Assembly (NCBI GenBank): GCA_022570795.1
Contig: JAKUDP010000001.1
Coordinates: forward strand, 3,162,001 to 3,226,000
DNA: 64,000 nt
Direction: 5' to 3'
Source: Sphaerulina vaccinii
Taxonomy: Eukaryota > Ascomycota > Dothideomycetes > Mycosphaerellales > Mycosphaerellaceae
The position numbers were made by a program, and so were the translations under genes. Every line of letters begins with the position of its first letter. Position 1 is the first letter of the stretch. The notes below the pieces were generated by a model. It searched no databases and was not told the DNA's origin. It saw only the letters and a program-made list of their open reading frames with translations. This document shows positions 40,974 to 51,713 of the stretch, in pieces.

Positions 40974-42203
40974 ATGTCTCAAGATGAGCCCTCCATTGGT
41001 CTCTATGTGCTGGGTCTGGCCGCAGCACTACTCGTGCTCATTCTGAGCACACACATAGCACGATACTCCTCGAAAGAGCTGGGTCTCGCTGCCACCGGTG
41101 CGATCTTGGAAACCTTTCCACTGGGAGAGGTACTGGTGATACTGTTCGCTGTTCCGTCCTTGAACTGGATACTCATGCTCTTCGTCACGTTGGGCGCCGC
41201 CTTAAACAACATGTTTGTGTCAAGCGCCATATCAATCTCGGCATCACAGTCGATTGCAGGAGGCGCAACATTTCCTTTGTGCATCGCTGCCTTTCTCTGC
41301 TTCGTGCCGTTGGTCTTGGCTGGATGGGCGTTGATACTGGGCCCGGAAGACACCTTGATGAAAGACCCGTTGTACAGCTTGATGATCGGTTACCTTGTAA
41401 CCTCGGTGTTTCTGGCCGTGACTTATGCCATTACGATTCCGCTTGTTCAGATCATGATTCGACGACAGACACAAGGCGAAGAGACCGAAACAAGTCGAGG
41501 CAACTCACGACCAAGCGACATCTCCACGCCGGCCCACAGGAGCTCGTCAACAGACAACCTCAGTACAGTCGACTTGAGACAGGGTACCAATGAAGGACTA
41601 GAGGCGCAAGAGATGAGTTCTGAAGCGATCTTGAGCGAGACAAGTTCTTTGCTCCACTCCAAAAATGGCAATGCACCCCAGGCGAAGACCATATGGCGAT
41701 ATCGAAGTATATTCGCGTTCTCTATATTCGCTGTGTCCTTCGCTGCCGCCGCTACCGCACATTGCATTCGAGAGATCGGCGGTCCTTCTGGTCATCATAT
41801 GGTCAAACCCGCACTCATCGCTGGTTTTGTCATGACAGGGTATCGAGCTCTACCAGTGGCGCATAGGAATCTCCTGGAACCTCAACGAGCCCAATTCATT
41901 GCAGCGCAGAAGCTGTACACGAACAACTTATTACTATTCCTATCCGGACAATTGTTGTTGGCTTTCTTGGGAATCGCGGTCGACGACTATACATTGTCAT
42001 TCATGCTGGTGGCTCCCGTATGGGCAACGATCTTCGCTGCAGCAGGCGTCTGGTCCGATACTTTGCTGTGGGTTGTGGGAGTTCCAGGCCTTGTCTTCAC
42101 CTTGTTCCCGTTTGCATTGATCCTAATTGCTCTGACAGGATCTTACAAACATGGGACTGGAATGACTGTCGCAGATTTGCAAACGAGAATCCTGCTGACG
42201 TAG
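40974..42203 (+). CDS. Multispan membrane protein of unknown function
   Basis: ATG 40974 (context CACCATGTC) is preferred over the upstream in-frame ATG 40824, whose extra 50 residues have no membrane character. The result is 409 residues without introns. About eight hydrophobic segments are visible: IGLYVLGLAAALLVLILSTH, LNWILMLFVTLGAALNNMF, FPLCIAAFLCFVPLVLAGWA, LMIGYLVTSVFLAVTYAI, IFAFSIFAVSFAAAATAHCI, LLLFLSGQLLLAFLGIAV, FMLVAPVWATIFAAAGVW and GVPGLVFTLFPFALILIA. A hydrophilic loop of about 80 residues rich in Ser/Thr/Glu separates the fourth and fifth segments. No transporter family signature is recognised. It is co-oriented with the alpha/beta hydrolase 95 bp downstream. Confidence 0.75.
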   Translation: MSQDEPSIGLYVLGLAAALLVLILSTHIARYSSKELGLAATGAILETFPLGEVLVILFAVPSLNWILMLFVTLGAALNNMFVSSAISISASQSIAGGATFPLCIAAFLCFVPLVLAGWALILGPEDTLMKDPLYSLMIGYLVTSVFLAVTYAITIPLVQIMIRRQTQGEETETSRGNSRPSDISTPAHRSSSTDNLSTVDLRQGTNEGLEAQEMSSEAILSETSSLLHSKNGNAPQAKTIWRYRSIFAFSIFAVSFAAAATAHCIREIGGPSGHHMVKPALIAGFVMTGYRALPVAHRNLLEPQRAQFIAAQKLYTNNLLLFLSGQLLLAFLGIAVDDYTLSFMLVAPVWATIFAAAGVWSDTLLWVVGVPGLVFTLFPFALILIALTGSYKHGTGMTVADLQTRILLT

Positions 42204-42298
42204 AGTGAACTGCAACTCGGCTTGGCACTCCTGCGTAGTTTGGATACATAAGCCATCTCAATACATTCAACTTCAGCAAACACACTTTAATACCCACT

Positions 42299-43240
42299 AT
42301 GGAACTCCGCAGTACCTTCTCATACTGGGGCTGGCAGGTCAGATACGCATTGCTCGAACCCAAGTCGATCACCACGGAGGCTGTGAACACTGTGGTATTT
42401 GTCCACGGTACACCTTGGTCATCTGCAACCTTCGTTCCACTCGCCAAAGCACTCTCTGCTCAGAACTGTCGGATACTCCTATACAATCTTCCAGGATACG
42501 GTCAGTCGCAGAGCTATCAACGGCAAGCCGGAGCACGAGCGGGCGCACTCTTCGACGGCGACACATCTGTCAAGTTCCAAGGCGAAGCACTTTCAAAACT
42601 CCTGCACCACCTTCAGCTCGACGGCAAGAACGGACACGAGGCTCCATCCGTCATCGCTCATGATATCGCAGGTGCGATCGTCTTGCGAGCTCATCTACTC
42701 CTGGATTGCCAATTTCGTAGCCTGCTTCTTATGGATACCAACGCAGTACTTCCTTGGGGCGATGGCTTTTATAAGCTGGTCAGGTCTTCACCTGAAGTCT
42801 TTCTGGAGCTTCCTCCACACACTTTCGAGGCAGTCCTGCGCGCTACAATCCAAAGTGCGTGCCACGATCCTGCCAAGCTGAAAGCAGAATGGGAAGACTT
42901 GCTAGCAGCGCCGTGGCTAGCGGACTCTGAAGACTTGCACGCTGCACGACAGAAGAGCTTCGTGCGACAGATTGCGCAAGCTTCGGTTGCGGATGTGGCT
43001 GAGATGCAAGATCAGGACTTGTATAGCAGAGTACAATTTCCAGTCAAGATCTTGTGGGGTGAGAATGATAAGTGGATACCGCGAGAGAAGATGGATCAGT
43101 TGGCAGAGATGCTAGGCAACCGATTGAAGGAGTTCGTTGTCATTCCGCAAGCTGGGCATCTGGTTATGGTTGATCAGCCAGAGCGAGTATCCATTGAGGT
43201 GTTTTCGTGGTTGTTGAAGCAGGGATGTATCGATATCTGA
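42299..43240 (+). CDS. Alpha/beta hydrolase with Asp nucleophile (epoxide hydrolase / haloalkane dehalogenase-like)
   Basis: ATG 42299 gives 313 residues without introns. The oxyanion loop is VVFVHGTPWSSATFVPLAKA (HGxP form), followed by ILLYNLPGYGQSQ. The nucleophile elbow reads SVIAHDIAGAIVL, an Asp in place of Ser; this is the form used by epoxide hydrolases, dehalogenases and fluoroacetate dehalogenases, which attack a C-O or C-halogen bond. The acid sits in VKILWGENDKWIPREK and the catalytic His in IPQAGHLVMVDQPE. A cap domain lies in between (ELPPHTFEAVLRATIQSACH). A serine-type esterase is unlikely unless another Ser acts. The substrate cannot be read. The cellular location is probably cytosolic as there is no signal peptide. 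Confidence 0.88.
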   Translation: MELRSTFSYWGWQVRYALLEPKSITTEAVNTVVFVHGTPWSSATFVPLAKALSAQNCRILLYNLPGYGQSQSYQRQAGARAGALFDGDTSVKFQGEALSKLLHHLQLDGKNGHEAPSVIAHDIAGAIVLRAHLLLDCQFRSLLLMDTNAVLPWGDGFYKLVRSSPEVFLELPPHTFEAVLRATIQSACHDPAKLKAEWEDLLAAPWLADSEDLHAARQKSFVRQIAQASVADVAEMQDQDLYSRVQFPVKILWGENDKWIPREKMDQLAEMLGNRLKEFVVIPQAGHLVMVDQPERVSIEVFSWLLKQGCIDI

Positions 43241-43697
43241 ACTCAATGATCAACCACTCAAGTGTTCGCTCAAGCATACTCGTCGTATGCAAAGGTCTAC
43301 CTAGCCATATGGAAGAGGCGTACCAAAAGCCGCGAAGGATTGAGCAAAATTAGCGAGGTCAACTTTTGAGCCCTTTGCCACCTTGCCTTCCAAAATGTCC
43401 ACAGGAGACTCTTGCACTTTGGTGGCGAGATCTCGAGCCTTACAGTCTCTCACGTCCTTCAAACTCAGTCGCTTAAAGTGCCTGCAACACCTACTTTGGG
43501 AGTCTGATCAACGAGAATGGCTGCATGCCGAGAAATCTAGGCCGCATCCAGAAAGATGACTTACTCGACCTGACATTGGGAACGCCTCGATCGATGTTCT
43601 TGCATTGCACGTTTTCAACATTGCCATATTTAATAATCGACGCTTTGTCGACATGCAACGGTTGGCTCAACTTCTCTTCTACTTCATCCTCGTAGAG
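43241..43697. other. Intergenic
   Basis: Upstream region of the PAN-domain protein. An ATG at 43653 is in frame with that gene and could extend it by 15 residues. Nothing else seen. Confidence 0.4.
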
Positions 43698-44498
43698 ATG
43701 CATGCCCAACGCACTATCGTCACATTCCTCTCGCTTGCTGGATCTGTCCTAGCCGGTCGTCGAGCTTGCAATGACCAGAAGAGCATGACTGTCAATGGTC
43801 GAAATTGCAAGCAACAATGTAGCGTGGAATACTCAGGGAGCATCTACAAGACTCAGACTACATCAAGTTACCAGGACTGTATCAACTTGTGTGCCACAGA
43901 CTCCAAATGCTCTGTTGTCCAATACAACCGCAAGACTGGGTACTGCTCTCTGAAATCCAGCTCTTCGAAGTCAACAAGGTCTACTTCGTTCGATGCGGCC
44001 GTTTGTGCAAAGAAGCCTCAGCGTCACTCAACGACCTGCACGACATCTTGGACTACTTCTCGGACCAGCACATCTTCCTCGACCAGCACATCTTCTTCGA
44101 CCACCACATCGACAACAACGGTATGTCGTCGATCGACGCTGTGAAGACAGACAGAACTAACGCAATCAATACAGAGCAGCACCACGACGACTCCAACCAC
44201 AACAACAACATCGACTACTTCGAGCGCTCCAACTCCATCGCATACGATTGCCGCGCCGCCTTGTGATGGGGCTGATTCAGAAAACAATGGAGGTTGCAGT
44301 GACCAGTGCACCTGTGTTCCTGAAGCTGGTACCAGCAACTTCTATTGCGGAAGTCTTCCCTCGGTGCCAGACATAACTTGCGATACGAGCAGTCTGTGTG
44401 CACAAGGAGACTTTTGTAGCGCGGACGCTGCACAGTGTGTGACGGGGACTGTGCCTGGTGATGAGTGTACTTCGATGTTCAACATGTTCAGAAAGTAG
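43698..44498 (+). CDS. Secreted PAN/Apple-domain protein, Cys-rich
   Basis: Two exons (43698-44120 and 44175-44498) join in phase 0 to 248 residues. The 54-nt intron (GTATGT..TACAG) lies within a Ser/Thr linker. ATG 43698 gives a classical signal peptide (MHAQRTIVTFLSLAGSVLA); the in-frame ATG 43653 would add 15 residues. Mature residues 20-115 form a PAN/Apple-like module: CNDQKSM, CKQQCSVEY, SSYQDCINLCATDSKCSVVQ and GYCSLKSS. A Ser/Thr-rich linker of about 60 residues follows, typical for O-mannosylation. The C-terminal part is a second Cys-rich segment (GGCSDQCTCVPEAGTSNFYC, and SLCAQGDFCSADAAQC). PAN modules bind carbohydrate or protein, so a role at the cell wall or in host/substrate contact is plausible. 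It converges with the next Cys-rich gene (46 bp gap). Confidence 0.82.
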
Positions 44499-44544
44499 GA
44501 GCTCATAGACTGATTCATGCATATCAACTGCGCAATGGTACTTC

Positions 44545-45491
44545 CTATGCAGGCAACTCCTGCCTCGCCTGCGTTGCAGACATTTCAACAGGACCTCTGT
44601 CATGCCCATCGGCCTCCACTATATGCGCTGATTTCTGAGGCTGCGCCGCCGTATCTGCCAACCCACTTCCATCCTGATAGACGGGCGGAGGCAAATGACC
44701 TTGCTTCTCCACGGGCTCAGGATCTTTCTGCTCCATCGTAGCATACTTGCTCTTCTTTCGCCGTCTAAGCAATACCAGTGCCACGATCGAGGCTACAGCT
44801 ATAGCGCCCAGTGCCACGCCAACTCCAATCCCAGCTTTTGCGCCTGTGCTGAGCCCACCACTGTTGCTAGTAGCACCTGTCTCTGCAGAAGAGCTCGTTG
44901 AACTGGTTGTCGTAGTCCTAGTCGTAGTCGCCTTGCTCAATGTGGCGGGAAAGATTGAAGTATGAGCTTGAGGCCCAGCCAGATAGGCCGCACTCCCAGC
45001 GTCGAACGTCCTTGTTGCATCATCACAACAACTCTTCGTATCATTGTTCAAGTACGCGCAACAATACGTAGTCTGCGAACAGGCTAGAACTTTTCGGTTC
45101 TCGGACGATGCGTTTTGACCTACGACTTTCATCAACATCTGGGCACAGTGTTGGGGCATGCTTCGTACTCACCAGCAGTTTTCATCGTATCACAAAAGGA
45201 AGGACATTTCGGGCTCGTCCACGTCGAATCGGTGCAGAGATCCCGATAGTAAAAATTGTTGGTGGCATCATTTTGCACGTCTTTGCAGAAGCCATTTGTG
45301 GTACACATATCGCCTGTGTAGCAACAACTGCTGAATTTGGCTCGAGGGTCGCATACGAAGACTGAAGAGTCTGTTGTGAGGTTGCCGTTGGGGTAGTAGC
45401 ATTGTGCTACTTCGGCCGCGATGTGGCGACTGAAGAGGAGGAGGAGGAGGGAGACCAATGTGGTGTTTGGAACCCGTAAGGATAGCGACAT
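44545..45491 (-). CDS. Cys-rich single-pass surface protein (Mid2/Wsc-like layout)
   Basis: Two exons on the complement (45491-45173 and 45119-44545) join to 297 residues; the 53-nt intron has a GTGAGT donor and CGTAG acceptor. The frame is open to a TTG at 45506, so I chose ATG 45491, which starts a signal peptide (MSLSLRVPNTTLVSLLLLLF). The ectodomain is rich in Cys (AQCYYPNGNL, SSCCYTGDMCTTNGFCKDV, KCPSFCDTM, CSQTTYCCAY, KSCCDD). A Ser/Thr stretch and one transmembrane helix follow (AGIGVGVALGAIAVASIVAL), then a cytosolic tail starting LRRRKKSKYATMEQKDPEP. Proteins of this design act as wall sensors or remain uncharacterised. The short tail has Tyr and acidic motifs but no kinase domain. 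Confidence 0.82.
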
Positions 45492-45876
45492 TATCGCCAA
45501 GAGCAAGTCGCGTCAAGCTTTCTCATCACGAGTGAGGGATGTCTTGGATTTTGTTGTTACGATGTGGTATACTGCACGTCGGCACCGATCCTCTATTTGC
45601 AATCTTCAGCTTTGCGCCGATCTGCGCCCAGTTGTATGGTAGGATTGGATGGCGGTGACTAGAACGCTGTTGGTGGCTGTGGTGGTGATCCTTCGCGCGT
45701 TGAGGTGCATTTGATCGACAATATGGCTTGGATTGATCCGATATGTGAGGGGTGGTCAACACATGTGCAAGAAAGGTACTAATAATGCGCAGTCAATCGC
45801 TCATATCATCATTCAGTCATGCTCATCGTATGTACCACTAGTGCATAAGCATTCGTACCCGCAGGGGAGTGGACGA
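45492..45876. other. Intergenic
   Basis: Between two minus-strand genes. No gene or repeat recognised. Confidence 0.35.
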
Positions 45877-46817
45877 TTAGAAGTCACCTCCGCCATCATC
45901 TCCACCACCATAATCATCTCCACCTCCATCCTGTCCGTCCTGGTACCCATCCTGGTATGCATCTTGCTCATGATCGTTCATCTCGTCCGCGATCAGTGCA
46001 CCACCAAGCACACCAGCTCCCAGACCCAAAGCAGCACCACCAGCCATACCCATACCGCCCATCCCGCTCTTACGCGGAGGTTGGCCGTACATTGGCTGAC
46101 CGTAGCCACCGCCATACCCCTGCTGCGGATATCCTCCATAGCCTTGCTGAGGGTACTGCTGAGGGTACCCTCCTCCATAGCCTTGTTGTTGGTATGGTCT
46201 CGAGCTACTTCCTCCTCCTCCAAGTTTACTGGCAATCTTACCGAACAGGCCGCCGCTTTTCTTGCCGCGGTCCTGCTCGGGCATTGGACTACTGCTCGAC
46301 TGTCCGTATGATTGCTGTCCGTATGAAGGCACGGCAGAACTCTGTCCAGCACCTTGGTAGTAGCCATCGTTTGCGCCTCGATTGGCATTTCCACTGCGCG
46401 CATTCTCCTCTTCCTGCAGTTTGCGCGCCAGCTTCTCGTCTTCGCTCATGCCACCAGAGGCACCGCCGGCATATGGGTTGTTACTGCTCAAGTTGCCGCC
46501 CTTCTCAGGTCCTGTTGGCTGAGCTGTGGAGTGATCGTAGCCGGGTGGCCCTCCTGCTGGAGGCGCGTCGGATGGTGCACCATACACGGGTTCGGTGGGC
46601 TTGTCCCATTGTGATGCCTTGGTGTGCGTGTTCACGTAGAACCACTCGTTGTACTGCGTATTCCAGATTGCTTTCCAGCCTTCTGGGACCTGTTGGTGCA
46701 TGTCAGCTATTGATCCGTGGATATGCCGAGCGCGAGCCAAGCTGTTTCGCTCTGGTTCGGATTCATGTTACTCACCTTCGGCGGGGGAGGGCCTGGAGGA
46801 GGCGCAAAATCTGCCAT
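45877..46817 (-). CDS. WW-domain protein with Gly/Tyr/Gln-rich region
   Basis: Two exons on the complement (46817-46776 and 46689-45877) give 284 residues; the 86-nt intron has a GTGAGT donor. Exon 1 encodes MADFAPPPGPPPPK, a Pro-rich start. The WW domain (VPEGWKAIWNTQYNEWFYVN, then THTKASQWDKPTEP) follows at once with both tryptophans and the closing proline, so it can bind Pro-rich ligands. A middle segment carries MSEDEKLARKLQEEENARSG. A long region of repeats of GYGGGYPQQ type is followed by a Gly/Ala stretch (GMAGGAALGLGAGVLGGALI) that may insert in membranes. The end is an Asp/Gly tail (DEMNDHEQDAYQDGYQDGQD). Such proteins are common in fungi, and roles in stress response or trafficking have been proposed; the sequence itself only shows the WW fold. 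Confidence 0.85.
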
Positions 46818-47151
46818 GACTGTGTGTGGTTTGTGAGGCTGCAGGTGAGCAAGTGAGAAGAAAAATGGTAGCCTGCGAGAGAGGTTTAATGCACATCAGA
46901 TCGAGCTGTTTGCGCCACAAGCTCAGCCTCGACGGCGATGACGAACAATGAGCCCCGCAGAATCCAGGGCGGGAGAGTGAAGCGCCGACGTATTTCAGGT
47001 GAAGAGAGTTCACCAGCATCAACATAAGCAGCAATATGATATTATGGATGACTTCAGGTGGTATCGCAGCTATTCCAATTGATGGGACAGTATACGACCA
47101 ATCGCCTATGCCTTCGACTCCTTCATTCTTCGTTCCATCTCATACTTTGGA
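46818..47151. other. Intergenic
   Basis: Leader of the WW-domain gene and the 3' region of the F-box-like gene. Nothing else recognised. Confidence 0.35.
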
Positions 47152-47943
47152 TCATCGAATGGATCGCACTACAAGCGATTCGTACTGAACGCCTGCAGCC
47201 TCGAGCAATTCCTCAAATCTCGCTTTCCACGACACAGTCTCATCTCTTGGCCTACCTGGCGTACTCCAGACCGAGTCCTCAATCACGATTTGAGGAAGAC
47301 ATCCAAAGTCCACATTGCCCAGCAAGCTGCCAACGTCCTCCCACTGTGGATGAAGACCCCCTAGGCGACTGTGGTGGAGCTGATTCGTCTCGATTCGCAA
47401 CAACACTGCCACTGACTTCTTCTGGTCAGAGTCCAAGTAGCTCAGAAACCCATCAAGCAAGCGTAACTTCGGCCCAAGTGCCTTTCCATCACGTCCAGTA
47501 GGCAGGTACTGCTCAACAACCACATTATCCGTTCGCTTCAGGAATCCACATTCATGGACGCCTCCTACCAATCCCCATCGCGTCCGCTGACGCCAGTTCG
47601 ATGACTGGTAGCTGTAAGGCTGTGAGGTATACTGATTGGTGATCAGGAAAAGAGTCTTATTGTAGATCATATCTGTGGCTTCGAAGTTGAGTTGTTGACA
47701 CGTTCGTAGAATGGCCAAGGAGCGTGATGTCGAAGATTCTGGACGATAAACTGCGGCTGGACAACCATCTTTGTTGCCTTGATAGCGATCTTTACGAAAG
47801 CCAATCCGGCAGACGCCACAATAGAGGCCTTTGCTTTTGGCTTGAGTAAGATGTTTCTCTGCAATTTCGTTGTCGGCCCAGGAGAAGAGGTAGATATAGA
47901 TTTCTTGTCGAAGCTCGAGTGGGAGCGAGAATAGGTGCGCCAT
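47152..47943 (-). CDS. F-box / 2EXR-like protein
   Basis: ATG 47943 on the complement gives 263 residues without introns. The N-terminal FSLPLELRQEIYIYLFSWAD is the short helical motif found in fungal F-box-like and 2EXR proteins (LPxELRxxIY). It is followed by SLAILRTCQQLNFEATDMIY and KTLFLITNQY, the typical second block (LLRTCRQINxEAxxLLY). A CxxC pair (YCGVCRIGFRKD) lies between them. The C-terminal half is variable. These very abundant fungal proteins have mostly unknown targets, and ubiquitin-ligase function is unproven here. Confidence 0.8.
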   Translation of the reverse strand: MAHLFSLPLELRQEIYIYLFSWADNEIAEKHLTQAKSKGLYCGVCRIGFRKDRYQGNKDGCPAAVYRPESSTSRSLAILRTCQQLNFEATDMIYNKTLFLITNQYTSQPYSYQSSNWRQRTRWGLVGGVHECGFLKRTDNVVVEQYLPTGRDGKALGPKLRLLDGFLSYLDSDQKKSVAVLLRIETNQLHHSRLGGLHPQWEDVGSLLGNVDFGCLPQIVIEDSVWSTPGRPRDETVSWKARFEELLEAAGVQYESLVVRSIR

Positions 47944-48987
47944 GATAGATGTTCGAAGTCTGGTGGACGTTTGTTATTGTAAAATTGCCGTTGAAATCCT
48001 TGTCGTCTATAAGTAACTTCTATTTCGTAGTGGATTTCCGGTGACCTGTTCTGTCAGCAGTACCAAACACGAGCTTTCTCGGCTTATGCTGTGAGTCACG
48101 GGCGAGATATGTTGTACTTCGAATTGTGGAGGCTGTGTTTCTCTATCGGCTTGTGAAGTGCTATGACAAGTAAGAGACTGGCCGCGATCAGGTAGCAGCA
48201 GTTGCCTCGAGCGAAGCATCGATCGCGAAACCCAGGAGTAGACGAAGTAGCAGGTCAGGTCTCTTGCGTACACGATGAGTCTACCACTCTTATCTTCTTG
48301 GGTTTGTTTGTGTCACCCGCTTCGTGTGACAGTGGCGACGGCAGGATGCCAAAGTCCGCAGAATACAGGTTTACCATACTGAAAGTCAGGTGATATTCTT
48401 CTTGCTCAGGTACCATCGCTCGATAGCCTGAATGCAGGACAAGCGAGCATCTGGCAGCACACCGCCTCGTGCCCTTGTCGTCGTGATTTATCACTGTGGT
48501 GCTGTGAAGAGCATGCGGAGGCTGAACTTGGTGTGGTACAGCATGTTTGGTAGTGATGGAGCGTGAAGGACAGAAAACGTGATCAGCCGCAAGTTTCGAG
48601 AGAAGGATGAAGATGCAGGTCTTCTCAACGAATAGGAGGTCATAAGTAGGCTAGTACAAAGGGGATGGCGGCGGAAGCGATGCAGCCTCGAAATCAGCTT
48701 GCAGTTGCTCTTGGTACGTGGAGAGAGACTCGAGAAACAACTTCATCTTGTCCATATTCTGCATACTGGCATCTTCTCTGTTGTCATACAAAGCCAATGC
48801 TCCACCCTGTCACTCTCAACCGCATTCGATCTCAAATCTCGTGTCTCTTGATACCAGCAGCCCAGCTCCCGAAGATTGCCTAGCGCCAGTTTCTTGGAGA
48901 GACCCTACGACACCTTGTAGCACGAAGCTGGCCTGCTGCACCAATTGATAGTTGGACTGGTGCATTTTGACTGGCATTATTGTATAG
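47944..48987. other. Intergenic; may contain the missing first exon of the sugar transporter
   Basis: About 1 kb without a clear gene. An ATG at 48665 (MAAEAMQPRNQLAVAL) is followed after 49 nt by a good GTACGT donor, but its phase does not match the acceptors I can see for the transporter. It could be a first exon of a differently spliced form or chance. Confidence 0.35.
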
Positions 48988-51274
48988 ACAGCACATCACA
49001 TTCCTGGTCTTAGTTTCTCTATTTTCTCTCTCGGTGGAGGGCTGCCGAACAGCCTGTCAACCTCGACCATTCCGTTCAACGCATCTCGGAACAGCTCTGC
49101 CCGTAACAACATACAGCAGACTATTCCTCTACACACCTTCTCGTCCTCTTCGGGCCGGCAGCGACACAGCGGCGAGTACTCCTACGACGAGAAGGAGGAC
49201 CGTCGACGGCGCTCGAACTCCTTCGAATCGGACAACGACGACCATTCCGACTTCTCGCTCTGGAGCGATACCGGTGACCTTGTAGACCAGCTTGCTGACG
49301 AGGAAGACCCATTGGCCGCTCGTTTACGAGAAAGTGTCAGCGTCGACAATAGTCCTCGTAGGAGTCGGAAACAGCATCGTTCGAAACACGTGAGGTACGC
49401 CGACTCGAATCATTCTCACGATAACGAGAAACGTCACACTGGAGTCGTCAAAAGAAAGGAGGATATCCTAGTACCTACTCCGCCTCGAAAACCGATCAGC
49501 TGGGGTCAAAGGCTCCTCGCTCGCACAATGGCACCTGGCGATGGTCCTGCGCGGATGCACGGCCTGCATGGCAAGAAGCTCGTGTACTTCCTGTCGATAT
49601 TCGTGTCATTAGGGGTGTTTCTATTCGGATATGATCAGGGTGTGATGTCTGGAATCATTACAGGTCCTTATTTCAAGGACTACTTCAATCAGCCTACACC
49701 AGCTGAGATTGGAACCATGGTTGCTATTCTGGAAGTGGGGGCTTTCATCTCGTCAATAGCTGTTGGGCGAATTGGAGATCTGTTGGGGAGAAAGAAGACG
49801 ATATTGTATGGAGCTTTGATCTTTGTTGTTGGAGGCGCTATACAGGCCTTTGCAACTGGTATGCCTATGATGATGTTGGGGAGAATCATTGCTGGTCTGG
49901 GAGTGGGTGCGTTATCCACGATTGTGCCTGTATACCAGAGTGAGATCAGTCCACCGCACAATCGAGGCAAGCTGGCGTGCATAGAGTTCTCGGGCAACAT
50001 CTTTGGATACATGTGCAGTGTCTGGGTGGACTATTTTTGCAGCTACATCGAAGGACATTGGGCATGGCGCTTACCGTTGCTCATGCAGGTGGTCATGGGA
50101 GGTCTACTTGCTGTGGGCAGTTTCCTGATTGTGGAATCTCCGAGGTGGCTCCTGGATAACGACCACGACGAGGAGGGCATTGTGGTCATTGCAAACCTAT
50201 ACGGGAAAGGTGATATCCACAACCAGAAGGCTCGTGACGAATACCGCGAGATCAAGATGAATGTCTTGCTCCAGCGCCAGGAAGGAGAGCGCTCCTACGC
50301 CGATATGTTCAAGCGGTACTACAAGCGCGTGTTCATTGCCATGTCCGCGCAGGCTCTGGCTCAGCTGAACGGCATCAACGTCATCTCCTACTACGCACCG
50401 CTTGTGTTCGAACAAGCAGGCTGGGTGGGTAGAGATGCTATTCTGATGACTGGTATCAATGGCCTGACATATCTTGCATCTACCATACCTCCTTGGTATC
50501 TTGTCGATCGCCTTGGACGCCGATTCATCCTGCTATCTGGTGCAGTAGCCATGGTCATATCTCTCTCGGCCATATCGTACTTCATCTACATCGACATACA
50601 CCTTACGCCTACCTTGGTCGTCATATTCGTGATGATCTACAATGCCGCCTTTGGATACTCCTGGGGACCGATTCCATGGCTGTACCCTCCAGAGATTCTG
50701 CCTCTCAGCATCAGAGCCAAGGGTGCAAGTTTGTCTACTGCGACTAACTGGGCTTTCAACTGGCTCGTGGGTGAAATGACTCCTATACTACAGCAAGCTA
50801 TCAAGTGGAGGTTGTATCTGCTGCATGCCTTCTTCTGCGCTGTCAGCTTTGTAGTTGGTAAGTTGACTATCACGATACCTTCATTGATGTATGTACTAAC
50901 GAGATGTAGTCTGGTTCATCTACCCCGAGACTGCCAATGTCCGCCTCGAAGACATGAATTCGATCTTCGGAGATGCTACTACAATCGCGCCAACACCTGA
51001 AACCCTCGCCGAAGCAGCATCACTATTTGGTGACCGCTCGCCAGTTCCATCCTTCAGCCTAGGCGACGAGCAGGCTGGCGAGGTACCAGAGATGGATCTG
51101 CAGCCTCCAGAGGTGGACATCAAAGATGGCAAGCCGATCCTCAGCGATGGCAAAGCTGGCGAAGGTGTCGCAGGTTGGATCTCCAATGTCGCAGACAAGA
51201 TCAAGCGCGGGGGAGACGACTCAAATGGTGGAGGTAGTGGGAAGTACAAGCGTGTTGGTCAAGACGAGCAATAA
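48988..51274 (+). CDS. MFS sugar transporter (hexose/quinate type); first exon not resolved
   Basis: Main exons 48988-50857 and 50910-51274 are joined across a 52-nt intron (GTAAGT, ACTAAC branch, TGTAG) that restores VVWFIYPETANVRLEDM. The frame is open from a TATAG at 48985 but holds no ATG until 49528 (MAPGDGPARMHGLHGKKLVY). The upstream 180 codons look coding (charged, Ser/Arg/Asp-rich, for example SGRQRHSGEYSYDEKEDRRR), so an unidentified first exon is likely. Twelve transmembrane segments carry the sugar-porter signatures: FGYDQGVMSGI, GRIGDLLGRKKTILYGA, PVYQSEISPPHNRGKLACIE, QLNGINVISYYAPLVFEQAG, DRLGRRF and PETANVRLED. It acts at the plasma membrane as a proton-sugar symporter or facilitator, or a low-affinity glucose sensor of Rco3/Rgt2 type; the long cytosolic N-terminus is unusual. 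Confidence 0.9.
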
Positions 51275-51713
51275 CGCCAGTGAGCGATTTGTCGACAGCA
51301 TTTCAGCGTTGAGGCGAGAACGATAGAAGTCATAAGTGCATTGTATCATAACATATGATGAAGCTTATAGGAGAGTATAAATCATACAGCGTTTCGGGCT
51401 CGGAAACATGCTCTTCCCTACCATTTCCTCAGATTTGCTTACACCCGGCTCCAACCTGAGTTTGCAGTGTGAAACGATCGTCAAAGCGTTTCGCAGACCT
51501 CACATCATCACGGTAGTAGTTCGTGAAATGTATAATCGTAGTGAACTCGCAAAAGTTATGCGAATGTGAAGAGAACTATTTGTAGAAGATCGACCGTCAT
51601 GCCGCCCAAGACCCTTGCTCGTGGCTGGAGGCGTCCTCTCTGTAAGCGTGGATTCGCGTCCTTACATTTCCACCGATGTCCTGACCTTCGCAGCCACGAT
51701 CGCCGAAACGAGA
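51275..51713. other. Intergenic
   Basis: Between the sugar transporter and CDC50. A TCGTAGTGAAC stretch near 51537 and short frames only. No gene. Confidence 0.35.
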
